DNA of 64,000 nt from Triglochin maritima (lineage: Eukaryota; Streptophyta; Magnoliopsida; Alismatales; Juncaginaceae). The position numbers and the translations under genes were made by a program. Positions within the stretch are counted from its first letter, which is position 1; every line of letters begins with the position of its first letter. This document shows, piece by piece, positions 10,680 to 21,305 of the stretch. The notes beneath the pieces are model-generated. The model was not told the DNA's origin. It ran no database searches and worked only from the letters and a program-made list of their open reading frames with translations. The stretch is taken from positions 6,943,001 to 7,007,000 of the forward strand of contig OY821771.1 in NCBI GenBank assembly GCA_963682175.1, given 5' to 3'.

Positions 10680-13363
10680 ATGTCTCGGAGGCCAGGGAAG
10701 CAGCCAGCAGTTCCCCCGGTGTACCCGTATGAGGTAACATTACGTTATTTATTTGTTTTTAAAAAAAAAAAAGTCGTCGGCGTCCGAGGGAGACGCCCCC
10801 CGCATGGGGCGGGCGTCCGAGGAAGCCGCTCCCCCTATGGGGGGAGCGGCTTCCGAGGACGCCCGACCCATGCGGGGGGCGTCTCCCTCGGACGCCGACC
10901 CGTAGCGGGAGACGTCTGCGGAAGACGTCTCCCCGATGGGGGAGACGTCTTCCGAAGACGTCTCCCCGTAGGAGGAGGCGTCTCCGACAGACGCCTCCAC
11001 CTTGCGGGAGGCGTCTCTCGCAGACGCCTCCTCCTTTTTTGTTTTTTTAATTAATAAATATCATAATTACTTTAATAAATAGTGATAAATCAAAAAAATT
11101 AATTTAACAAATTCTTATTAAGTTTAACATTTGTGATATTTAGTTTTAACAAATTTTGATTTAGTTTAACAATTGTTTTAATTTAGTTTAACAAATTTTG
11201 ATTTAGTTTAACAATTTTGATAATTAAGTTTAACAAATTTTGATTTAGTTTAACAATTTTGATAAATATGAGAATTTAGTTTAACAAATTTAACAAATTT
11301 GTATTTAAAATTTCAATAAATAGTCATCGGGTCACAGTGGAGGGAGAGGCAAATCGATACCATTACACGCCTTCCGTTCTTTAGAGGATGATTCAGCACC
11401 GCGTCATCCACGTAGACGGGGGATATCTGCTTCAGTCAGGAGGGAGAGGGAGGCATTACGTCGTCGTGAGGAGGAGGATGATTCCTTCGATGATGAGCAT
11501 GTGGATAGTTTCGACGACGAGAGCGACGATGATGGCCCGTATGATGTGCGGCCGGAGGTGGAGAGGCAGGGGGATTATAGCGGAGGACGTGGTCGAGCGG
11601 GTACTTCTACTTCCGCCGGATGGATGGTGCGGAAGGGTAGGGGTGGGAGGTTTACGACCGCGGATTCGAGCTCATGCACTGTTGATCCCCGCGCTCAGAA
11701 GAAGAAGAGGGTCCAGGACGATTCTTGGATCGTGAGCAGTATGACGCCTGGTGGTCCTTTAGATGGGAGCGTCATTCCTAGTTTTTGGGGTCACATTGCT
11801 AGACGGATCTGGGACGGAGAGGATCGGAAGGTTCTGAAGTGCCAGAATCGGCACAGAGCCTGTACAACACCACAGGGTTGGCGGTCTACACTGAGTGCTG
11901 ATATCAGAGAGGAGATTAGTGCCACGCATTTGGGGCACTTACCGTACAGCATGTTCCCTTATCTCGACATGCCTTTGATTTCGGCGTTTGTGGAGCGGTG
12001 GCAGCCTGACACCAACACTTTCCACATGCCTTTCGGAGAGATGACGATCATGCTTCACGATGTTTTCCAGATCCTGCGCATTCCTGTGGATGGTCGTCTG
12101 GTTAGTGCTCAGGGGTCGACGTCTGAGCTGAGGTGTTATGTGGCAGAGTTGCTTGGTGTCACACCTGATGGTCTGGCCAGAGATTCAGCTTTATGGAGTG
12201 GTGGTGGTGTCGGCATCGACTCCCTTGAGGACCTATGCAGACGGGCACGACCTCCGCGGGCCGATGATACACAGTTGACGGCGTACCTATTCTTGATGCT
12301 CGGAGCCGTCTTGTTTGTCGACAAGAGTGGTTGTCGGATCAGACCACGCGATCTACTGGAGGCTAGGGACCCGGAGACCGTTCGTGAGTACTCGTGGGGG
12401 TCAGCGACGTTGGCATACCTGTACCGGCAGCTTGGGATAGCTAGCCGTGCGGATTGTTCTGGGATTGCAGGTTGTCTTACGCTGCTGCAGGCGTGGATAT
12501 ACGAGTACTTTCCTGCATTCCGCCCGCATCGTGAGCGGAAGATTATCGACGAGGGTCATCCACGTTCGGGTATGTGGGCTGTCCGGAGCGAGGACAAGAG
12601 CGATGGACGATTGCGTTCCATCCGCGCACGGCTAGATCAGATGACTGCATCAGAGGTATCAAACTTTACACCATTTATTTAATTTTAAGATGTATTATTA
12701 TTAATGTGTTAAACTTTAGGTGGAGTGGTTACCCTATGGTCCTGACCCAGCAGTGGATGTCCCGAGGACTTTATTGATGGGTCTTATTCGTTATCGGGAT
12801 ATCATAGAGCCTTATATGCCCGATCGGGTCTTGCGTCAGTTAGGATATGTTCAGGTGATCCCGGTTGACATTCCGACACCAGAGCATGCGGTGCGGTCTG
12901 CGACAGCAGCGACGTACGACGTCAGGTTCCCCGCTTCTACAGCGGAATCGACTTGGCGGACATTTCCGAGATCATGCCGATTGTTCCTTGGCGACTTCAG
13001 ACGTAGTCGCGACCCCTCCGAGTGTGATGCACGTTATCTTGATTGGTTCGGTAGTTACTCACATCCTATCATCGTCCGTGGTGCCTCCCGGAGAGCAGAT
13101 CGACCACCAGATAGGACGTGTGGCGATCTGGTAATTTTTTCATATTATCTATATTTATTTGTACCGTATAATTTGTTAATGTACGCTAATGTTATTGTTA
13201 TGTGCAGTGGATGGGTAAGATGATACGGGCTGTAGACCCAATCTTGCAGATGAGGGATGAGCTGCCAGACGATGCCAGAGCTGCATGCGGAGATTTGGAT
13301 GAGATCATACAGTCGTGGCATACTCAGTTAGGCATCTCCGACCATGATTCGGATGATGAGTAG
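10680..13363 (+). CDS. Plant mobile domain (PMD) protein of MULE B
   Basis: There are four exons with consensus splice sites and phase-0 junctions: 10680-10733, 11324-12655, 12720-13130 and 13208-13363, giving about 650 residues without interruption. Residues about 1-150 are basic and acidic low-complexity (RRREEEDDSFDDE, then RGRAG). The aminotransferase-like plant mobile domain (Pfam PF10536 type) follows. Its signature stretches include FVERWQPDTNTFHMPFGEM and IMLHDVFQILRIPVDG, and later WGSATLAYLYRQLG. The C-terminal exon ends acidic (DHDSDDE). PMD domains occur in the host MAIN/MAIL proteins, which work in silencing and gene control, and in transposon-encoded relatives. Here the gene lies inside the terminal repeats of a MULE, so it is element-encoded. 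Its biochemical role is unknown; helping transposition or countering silencing is inference. It is convergent with the transposase gene. Confidence 0.85.
10774..11034. repeat. GC-rich hairpin array in PMD intron 1 (MULE B)
   Basis: The array occupies nearly half of a 590-bp intron whose remainder is very AT-rich. Alternating dyads are seen: gNcgtcc/ggacgc or agacgtct cores with short variable spacers, joined by second dyads such as ccccatggggg or ccccgtagg. Many units fold back on their neighbours; the first part (about 10778-10893) is one long imperfect fold-back centred near the second catggg. Arrays of this kind lie at the equivalent place in copies A, C and D. Confidence 0.9.
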
Positions 13364-13377
13364 GCTGATCTGTTGTA

Positions 13378-13772
13378 CCGTACTCTTAGTATTTGCATTT
13401 ATATTTGTTTATCTGTTGTACGCTTAGTATTTGTGTTTGCTTATCTGTGGTACGCTTAGTATTTGCATTTATATTTGTTTATCTGTTGTACGCTTATTAT
13501 TTGTATTTGTGTTTGTGTTTGCTAACATGTCGTACGCTTATTGTTTGTATTTGTGTTTTGCTTATCTGTTGTACGCTTATTATTTGTATTTGTGTTTGAT
13601 AACCTGTCGTACTATTATATATAATGCAAATAAAGCAAACATATCAAAACATATTACATAATAAAGCAACACTATATAATGTACAAACATATCAAAACAT
13701 ATTACATAATTATACAAACATATCAAAACATATTACATAATTATACAAACATATCAAAACATATTACATAAT
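13378..13772. repeat. Two tandem repeat blocks between the convergent MULE B genes
   Basis: Block one (about 13378-13612) is six copies of a 32-44 bp unit beginning gtacgctta and ending with atctgtt or aacatgtc. Block two (about 13647-13772) is four copies of a 30-31 bp unit (caaacatatcaaaacatatt), the last reaching into the 3' end of the transposase gene. They lie in the 3' flank of both genes and probably contain their polyadenylation regions. Copy C has no comparable repeats in its spacer. Confidence 0.85.
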
Positions 13773-16700
13773 TGTTGCCAATATGCTATCTTATTTTGGT
13801 ACTCCAGCTCCCATCCAATAACACTCTCATCTCGTATTTGATACCACAGAGTCGCTATAGGAGGTACGGGGAATCCCTCATTCAATTCCAAACGAATGTA
13901 ATGAGCGTAACTCCTTAAATGAGCAATAATCAACTCTCTGCACGGTCTCGTCACGGTAGGCGGACTCTCCCAAGGTAGAACTGTAAGACATGGGTACAAC
14001 GAACCATCATTTCCGAGAGAGAAGAACATAACTGCACACTTGTAAAAATTTGCAATGGGAAACAAGTCCGTCCACGTCTCCATATAGTGATTCTCGCCAC
14101 AAGGTCCCCCGCCCCAATTAATCCGGTGACGAGCCTCCGCCACACCGTCGTAGTATATGTGCTCATAAAAAGATGGGTTCGCAGCTATCTCATTTGAAAT
14201 CGAACGACGGGCGAGTTGCCAATTGTCTTCACCACCGTGGAAAACATCGGCGACACATCGAAATCCACAGTTTCCATCAGCACGTACATCATTCCACTGG
14301 TGTAGGAATGGCATAATGATTCCTGGAATTCTATCTCCATATGGGAAGTCGTCTACGTCAGCCCGCCCAGTCACTACAATATGAACAAAAAATACAATTA
14401 AATATAATAACAAAAGATACATATTTACTGAAATAAATAACAAAATAATAATAATAATAAATATAAGGATGGTATACCTGATCCTCCTCTCACAGACGAA
14501 GAACCAGAAGATCGACCACGACCTTTGCTTCCACTACCGGAAGAACGACCACGACCTCTACTCCCACTACCTGAAGATCGACCACTACCTCGCTCTGCAT
14601 ACTCAAACGCACTAGGGTCCCGTCGTGTCGACTTTCCCCTTGGTCGACCTCGTAGCTTTGTTTTTACTGCAGGCTCTTTCAAATTCGAATGTTCGGGGTG
14701 TAGCTGCTCGAATAAAACCCGAGAGGCAGATCGAATTACGGTAGGGTCACTTCCTGCAATCTCATCAACCAGACTGCGAAAATGTTCGGCGTCTTGAGCT
14801 GCCTGAGACACAAACTCTGCGTTCCCGGCTCCTTCCCCAATGACAAGTGTCCTCCAGAATGAATGAATCTGCTCTAAGTAAATTCCGTTTTCTGATTCAA
14901 GACATCCACGGATAGTACCTGCGCAAGGTATCCCATGAGAAGTCAGAAAAGCGCACTCGCAACGATATTCAACTTCATCATCTAACTGTTGCATTCTCTT
15001 CACCTCCTGACTCAGCAACTGCAAACAGTGATGCGAAACTCTACCATTTATGTGACGATATAGAGCATGTCCGAAATTAGTCAAATTTCGCCGTCTCGAG
15101 TCTTCAAGAAAGTTTCGAATATTCGTCAGCTGCATTTCAGTAACCGCGTTGACGCGCTCGAAAAGAGTGTCCAGAGCTGCAGTCGATGTAGAAATCCACT
15201 CTTTTAGAGCCGAATGAGCACTTTCGACCCTACAATTCGTGGTGTTCCCAAAATGAAGGACTTTGTTCGTCCAATTCAGCACAAACTTTTCTTTATACAC
15301 CAACCGCGTGGTGTCCATATACTCCGTGATAGCCGGCCACGATCTATACAAATCTTTCAGAGCATACACAGCTCTATCATACTCGGCTTCTGAAGTAGAA
15401 AGCATGATCTTCCTCCATCTTCCACGCCTCAAAGTCTCTGCCATCTCCTTATTCTTGCCGAATACGTGGTACGCGTAATTCAATACGTCTTTGTTGATGT
15501 GCCATGTGCAGAGTAAATGAGCAGAGTCTGGAAAAAACCTCTCTCACTGGTCGCATAAGGCCTAACTCCCGGTCTGTTATTATTGCAGTCGGGCTGACAG
15601 TCCCCAATAACAGATCTCTCAACTTCTCCATCACCCACAAATAACTGGAGTAAGATTCATCCATCAAAATCGCATATCCAATAAGGAAATTCATGTTTGC
15701 TGGTGTGACCCCAATCATTTCGAACAAAGGCATCTTATACTTGTTCGTCTTGTAAGTCGAATCCATGCAGATAACGAAAGGATATGTCCGCAACAACTGG
15801 ACTGACGTCGGATGTGCCAAAAAAGCGTGAGTGACGACATCAGTTTCTGGATCCGCCATAATCCAATGTAAGTACTCACACTGCACTGCTTGGTAGAGAA
15901 ACTGCTGGACGGGATTCCGATCTTCAGATTTTGTCCTCCTCATGTAATCTCTGAAATTATAAATATGCCTTTGATTTGGATTGTCCTCCGGGAATTTTTC
16001 TTTTACTGCCTTCAAGATGTTCCGTGGTTTTGCTTGCGCCTCTGTCATATCACGAACAATCTTCTTCGCCCCAGAACTTAGACCACTAATTTGACGATGA
16101 CCCTCTGGATAAACTGCCAGTCTGTGGTTGTGATGTCCGTGACCACTATTAAAAACCACAACCCATCCATCACGATCCCGTCGCTCCACCACTTTTATTA
16201 AGAAACGGCAACCGCAACCCTTTCTTTTGGTGTTTCTTCGAAGTGCAGTATCCATATCCCGAGACTCCATTTGATTTCGCCGGTCGCATCTCAAATAACA
16301 ATCCATCCGACTATCTGATCTTGTTTTGTACGACGACACGACCAAAAAAAACCCAGCTCCGATAGCTACTTGTTTGGCCCATTTACATGCTTCATCGATT
16401 ATTGCAAAGATTTGTGTAGTTTGAAATAACTCACTGTAATCCACTCCATCACCACCGAAATCTGGAACCTACAAAAATAAAATCGAAATTAAAAAATTAA
16501 AAAAATAAATTCGAAATTAAAAAATTTAAAAAATAAACTCGAAATTAAAAAAACAAAATCAAAATCAAAAAAAAAAGAGGCGTCTGTGTTAGACGCCTGC
16601 CCCATGGATGGGGCGTCTGTGTTAAACGCCTTACCCAACGGTAAGGCGTCTGCGTAGGACGCCTGACCGAAGGGAAGGGCGTCTACTACAGACGCCTTAC

Positions 16701-16889
16701 CCATGGGGAGGACGTCTACATAAGACGCCTCTCCCATTGCGTAGGCGTCTGCGTTAGACGCCTAGGCCATGGGGAGGGCGTCCTACGCAGACGCCCTCAC
16801 CATGGGGGAGGCGTCTAATGCAGACGCTCGGCCCAAAATTTGCCCCGCGCCAGGCTTACCTCACCCGATGCATCACCCTCGCCAGACAT
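13754..16889 (-). CDS. MULE transposase fused to an OTU protease domain (one frameshift)
   Basis: Three exons: 16860-16889 (MSGEGDASGE), 14478-16468 and 13754-14373, for about 880 residues. In order: a FAR1/WRKY-GCM1-like zinc-binding region (CYLRCDRR, GCGCRF, then HHNH), a MULE DDE transposase core with Asp in ICMDSTYKTNK, Asp in IITDREL and CTWH between, then Glu in RVESAHSALKEW. A SWIM-like CECAFLTSHGIPCAG follows, lacking the usual final His. Next come repeats of RGRSSGSGS, and after the second intron an OTU cysteine protease domain with DGNCGFRC (nucleophile Cys) and a likely catalytic His in AHYIRLEL. An extra T in a six-T run (15532-15537) shifts the frame after VREVF. Everything else is open, so the break is either a base-calling error or a single recent mutation. 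The transposase should act in the nucleus on the terminal repeats. Confidence 0.85.
16573..16829. repeat. GC-rich hairpin array in transposase intron 1 (MULE B)
   Basis: About ten alternating units of ggcgtctNNNNNagacgcc with short linkers such as ccccatgg/ggatgggg and taccgttgggtaa. Each unit is itself a dyad and neighbours also pair. It fills most of the 391-bp first intron of the transposase gene, about 220 bp from the right end of the element, mirroring the PMD-side array. Confidence 0.9.
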
Positions 16890-17053
16890 TTTCGTGGTGT
16901 TTTTACTGATAAATTATGAATATACAAGACCATATGCCTTATTTATAGACACGGGACGATATGGGTATTAAATATATTGTTAAGGGCAATTTGGTAATTT
17001 CAAGGGGCGATTTAAGTAGTTTTGGGGCGACGTTTAGTAGTTCCCAACTTTAT

Positions 17054-17403
17054 TGGAGCTCTCAACCAGAAGCTCCTATCCTGAGTTTCTGCATTCCAAT
17101 GCAATTTGAACGCCTTGGAATCCGGATAACTTTTCAAGAAATACAACTTCTTCTAATGTTTGGATGTCCATCGATTACTGTAGCAACTCTGGAGGAGGCA
17201 GAAGCAGACCCAAACGCAGTAAAACATATCTTTCCATTTCTAATATAAGTTAACTGTGAAATTGTGTTTGACGTTTTGGATTAAAAGGAACTAGATCAAG
17301 ATGACTCTCCAAATTATTTATCTTCCATATTATTAACTATGAATCGACAAATGATCATGTGTGCATGGTCGATACGTTGGTTGGAAACAACTTCTCTGGT
17401 TAC
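17054..17403. other. Gene-free spacer
   Basis: Continuation of the target site of MULE B. No exon, RNA gene or transposon end is supported. Confidence 0.5.
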
Positions 17404-17406
17404 TAA

Positions 17407-18509
17407 GACCATCCTTAACGGATGGTCTTTTGGGGTCAGGTCGGGGATCGACATCACAAGTGTCGAGTTCACACCAATAGAATTCGGCATCCCTAGTGCC
17501 AAGTTCTCTTTAAAATACTGTTCTCCTGACCTTTCAACTGTCTCATACACGATCTGAGTTGTCATGACAGTGTTTCAAATAGAACTCGGCATCGTCAATG
17601 TCGAGTTCTATTTGAAATATTGTTCTCCTGACAACTCACGTTGAGTGAAATATGATAAGTGTTGGGCAATAAAAAACCAAAGAGAACTCGGCAATAGTGA
17701 TGCTGAGTTCTCTATGCACTAAAAAACAAACTCGCCGCCGTCACGTGTCACCACGTGGTGGCAACGAGTCTAGTTTGAAAAATACTTTCAATTGAGGTTT
17801 ATTTTGGCAAAAAAAATTAAAAACAAATATTTTGAAAAATTTTCCTTTTTTATTTGTTAAATAATATTTAATTGATATGTATATGTTTTTATATAATTAG
17901 AATTAATTTCTGAAAATTAAAATAAACGAAAATAATTAATCAAAATTAGTAAAATAAATGTAAATAATTAATCAAAATTAGTAAAAATAAATGTAAGTAA
18001 TTAAAGAAAATTAGTAAGATAATTGTAAATGTATATAATTAAAGAAATTTACCTAGCAAAATAGAACACATGAATTTACCCAAGTTCACAAAAATACATT
18101 AGTAACCCCAAAAAATCGGTAGAGAATTACTAATAAATCACAAAAAAAACACATTAGTAACCCCCTTGCCACCCCCACCACCTCACCTCACCAGCGAGAC
18201 CCCCGACCGACCCGTTGGAGTGGTCATTATTAAATCTAATTTTTCGGAATTATTTGGCAATTAGCGTAATTTAATTAGATTAATTTACTGTAGAAATAAT
18301 TTATTTAGTAGTTTGTATATTTTTGTGGTAGAATAGAAAATGAAGTAATAAAAATGACTTGGATGAGTGAGAGAGTTGAAAGTGAGGTTGAGGTTAAGAA
18401 GTGAAAAATGAGTTGGGTTAGGTGGTGGGTTGCATAGTATTTTTCGCTGACGTAGCGGATAGAGAAACTATGTTGGAGGGGAGATTTTGGGTTGAGGTTA
18501 ATGGTGCTC
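17407..18509. mobile_element. Possible PIF/Harbinger-like non-autonomous element
   Basis: The left end reads GACCATCCTTAACGG and the reversed right end reads GAGCACCATTAACC, a short imperfect inverted repeat. Both ends are bordered by TAA (17404-17406 and 18510-18512), matching the 3-bp TAA/TTA duplications of the PIF/Harbinger superfamily. There is no coding capacity. The left third holds palindromes built on gaactcggcat/atgtcgagttc. Assignment rests on short signals and is tentative. Confidence 0.45.
17573..17617. repeat. Near-perfect hairpin, about 20-bp arms, cgtca loop
   Basis: Arms tttcaaatagaactcggcat and atgtcgagttctatttgaaa pair with one mismatch around a 5-base loop. Related, weaker dyads lie on both sides (around 17460-17510 and 17680-17715), each using the same gaactcggca core. 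Confidence 0.85.
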
Positions 18510-18512
18510 TAA

Positions 18513-18949
18513 GGGTAAGGTTGTGTATGTTTGACCCCCTTATCTCACTTATTCGGGAGCCTCTTTCGAGGCATTAGTATAATTACAAAGGTGATGTAGG
18601 ACTGATTTGTCAAACAACAATATAATTCCTTTTCTAGTAAATAAACATTGACATGCAAAATATTAGGAAAAGCTTTGACACGAGTCTCTCAGTTTTGTCT
18701 TTTCTTTTCTGTAAAGAAATGTTTAGATGCAAAATATATAGAAAACTTATCTTTTCTTTTTGAGGTTTTTCCCTTCCTTTACCTCCATTTTAAGGTAGTC
18801 AAAAGGCGATGTTTGATTCCGACCTTGGAACAATGGCTTTTCCAATCTCATATGTTTTGAAATTCCATATATATCCCCTTTAAATAAAATACTATATTTG
18901 TACTTACAAGAAAAGTAGGTTACACTTTATCTCCTCCAACCCTCCGCTG
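18513..18949. other. Gene-free spacer
   Basis: AT-rich; no supported gene or repeat. Confidence 0.5.
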
Positions 18950-19739
18950 TAGGGTGGCAACGGATGGGTTCCGATTCCAAATATTATGAGAATTAGAATC
19001 GGATCCATATTGGAATTGGATATCCGTGATCCGACCGGATCCGATACAAAATATAATTTTTTTCAATTTACCTAAATTTACATGTATTCATAGTAATCAA
19101 TTTACATGTATTCAATTTACCTAAATTTCCCAGCAACTTTACTAAGAGTATCAATAGACTGAACTTGTTAAAACCTAGATGCAATTAAGAAATTCTAAAA
19201 TTGCAATCATACATGTTATTTGAGCTAAAAATATATGATTAGAGTTAGTCTAGTTTTAGATTTCCAAACAAGATGTCATAACTTTGAGCACCAAAACAAG
19301 TTAACAACTTAATTGAAAACCCATGGCAAGACTGTAACATCCCCGAACAGCGGAAAATTTAAACTTTTTAAATTAAGAGAAACACGTGGACACAACCATC
19401 AAGAGTGGGGACATTACTGAAAGAAATACATAAATAAGTCTGGTGCACCATAATACAATACGAGTTTGTCAAAAGAGTGATTATATCATAACACAAAACA
19501 CAAGACACATGTAATCACGACGACCTACAGTAGGCAGACGACAGGATCCAGTCCCAAAGTGCAATCTCCCTCGGTCACCACCCGCCGGAACCTAATGCGG
19601 TCCTGAAAAAGATGCAACAACAATGCCTGAGTTTCCATAAGGAAACCCCGTATGACAAGCTCACCTATATGCCCTAACATACTAGTATAGCATGGCATGA
19701 AATACACAGCAGTAAAACAACAACGCCACCAAGGGCCAA

Positions 19740-20330
19740 ACCGGACATCCGTCCCGCGATCGTTTCCGCTGCCACACAGGCCCCACGGTCTACAATCGCC
19801 ACCGCTGCCACACAGGCCTCACGGTCCGCAACATCGCCGTCGCCACACAGGCCGCACAGTCCACAAACACCGGCACCACACAGGCCACACGGTCCAACCT
19901 CACCGCCGCCACACAGGCCGCACGGTCCAAACATCGGGTCTCCGTAGAGACCTACCGTAGGCACATACGGTCTAACGGACAATACGCAACACATCCCCAC
20001 ACGCGACTACACGAGCCAAGGGATCGGTGAGGATACGTTCGCACTTCCGCGCAAGGTAGAAATCAGATCTGAATACATCGTGGTCCACCACCACCACACC
20101 AACGGAGCCGTCGCTCAGGTCGGTCCATCAACCGGCGCCACACAGACCGCACGGGATATCACTCGATAGGTGCCCAATCGAGCTACCTGCCGGAACACAT
20201 CGTCGGCAGTCCATCGCCGCAACCACACAGGCCACGCGCGATCCTCCCTGCCGCCACACAGACCGCACAGGGGCCCTACCGCCGCCACACAGGCCGCACG
20301 GCACGTGCAATAACTGCCATCAAGGCCAGT
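19740..20330. repeat. GC-rich tandem repeats in solo LTR 2
   Basis: Irregular tandem units of about 20-33 bp with the core gccacacaggccNcacggtc, at least nine copies, with a gap of unrelated sequence between about 19960 and 20120. Confidence 0.8.
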
Positions 20331-20817
20331 CGAACATATCCGCCACACAAGGCCAGACAATCGACAGATCCGAACCGAAGTCCGCAGGGTCAACGAGCTC
20401 CACGTGCAACACCAACTCCGGCTCCAACGAGCAGGGTCGCGACCTCCGTCGCCGTCAATAGGCCGGTACCTCTCTGGACCTCCGTCGCCAATCCTGGCCG
20501 GTAGTCTCTGTGCCTCCGTAGCCATCGGCCGGTAGTCACTGCACCCGTCGGCAGTTGCATGTTGCTGAAGCAATGAGATCCACAATCCCTCAGGCCGCTA
20601 CTCTAACGCGAGTCAAACGATCCACCAGATAAAGTCACGATCCATACATGGAAGTGACGCGTTCCGGACACCCACACTCTTCCACACGGCGGTCCCTGGG
20701 CAGGCACGCATAACGCGCCCACCGTCACCTCCTGGCTCACGCACAAGGCAAGGACACGGGTTTCCGTGGACAGAGTTGGCATCCTAAGTGGAACCAGGAA
20801 TCCTGTCCTGTGCAAAA

Positions 20818-21305
20818 CGGTCGACCGAAAGAGACACGGTCGACCGTTTTCCTCAAGGGAATTCGGTCAACCGAAGTGACAAACGGTCGACCGCTTCCAC
20901 AAGGGAATCGGTCGACCGAAAGTGACAACTCGGTCGACCGTTTCCACAAGGGAATCGGTCGACCGAAGCGTCTGTCACGGTCGAACAATTTGCGCAACAC
21001 ATAAATCCCAACGGTCTACCGAAGGTCTAAAACCGGTCGACCGAACGAGGTCAAAAACCGGAGTCTGGTCAACGCTCAAAACGAATCTATCGGTCGACCG
21101 ACTCAGGGGTCTCGGTCGACCGAACACTTACAGGGTCAACCTAATATTTTCTATGTCATCAAACGGTCGACCAAAAACACTAGCATTCTACCGGTACACT
21201 CAAGTTCCGGTCGACCGAACGAGGGACGCGGTCGACCGAAACACAACCGACAGTGAAAATACACTACGATCGGTCGACCGTCCAAGGGACCCGGTCGACC
21301 GACAG
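20818..21305. repeat. TCGGTCGACCGA palindrome cluster in solo LTR 2
   Basis: About 13 copies of cggtcgaccga, several with single changes (cggtcaaccga, cggtctaccga, ggtcgaccaaa), at intervals of 20-80 bp. Confidence 0.9.

Larger units (their letters stand above)
10533..17045. mobile_element. MULE copy B: nearly intact two-gene Mutator-like element
   Basis: The 8-bp duplication aactttat flanks the element (10525-10532 and 17046-17053). Its terminal inverted repeats read ctgaactgctaaacatcg on the left and gggaactactaaacgtcg on the right (reversed), followed by ccccaaaaNtacttaaatcg and similarity out to about 65 bp. Two genes converge: a complete PMD gene on the plus strand (10680-13363) and a transposase-OTU gene on the minus strand (16889-13754) with a single frameshift. 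Both have a 10- to 18-codon first exon and a hairpin-filled first intron near the element ends. The two stop codons are about 390 bp apart, separated by tandem repeats. This is the reference copy for the family in this window and could be recently active. Confidence 0.9.

Noticed and set aside
10575..11054. Arg/Gly-rich protein (GRRP repeats)
   Set aside because: The frame is the translation of the PMD leader and the intron 1 hairpin array of MULE B; splice sites and copies A and C show that it is intron.
16573..16829. CRISPR-like array
   Set aside because: Units are dyads of varying length with no fixed spacer size, in a plant transposon intron; the resemblance is superficial.
19674..20585. 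Cys/Gly-rich and Arg-rich open frames
   Set aside because: They are read from GC-rich tandem repeats inside a solo LTR and match no family.
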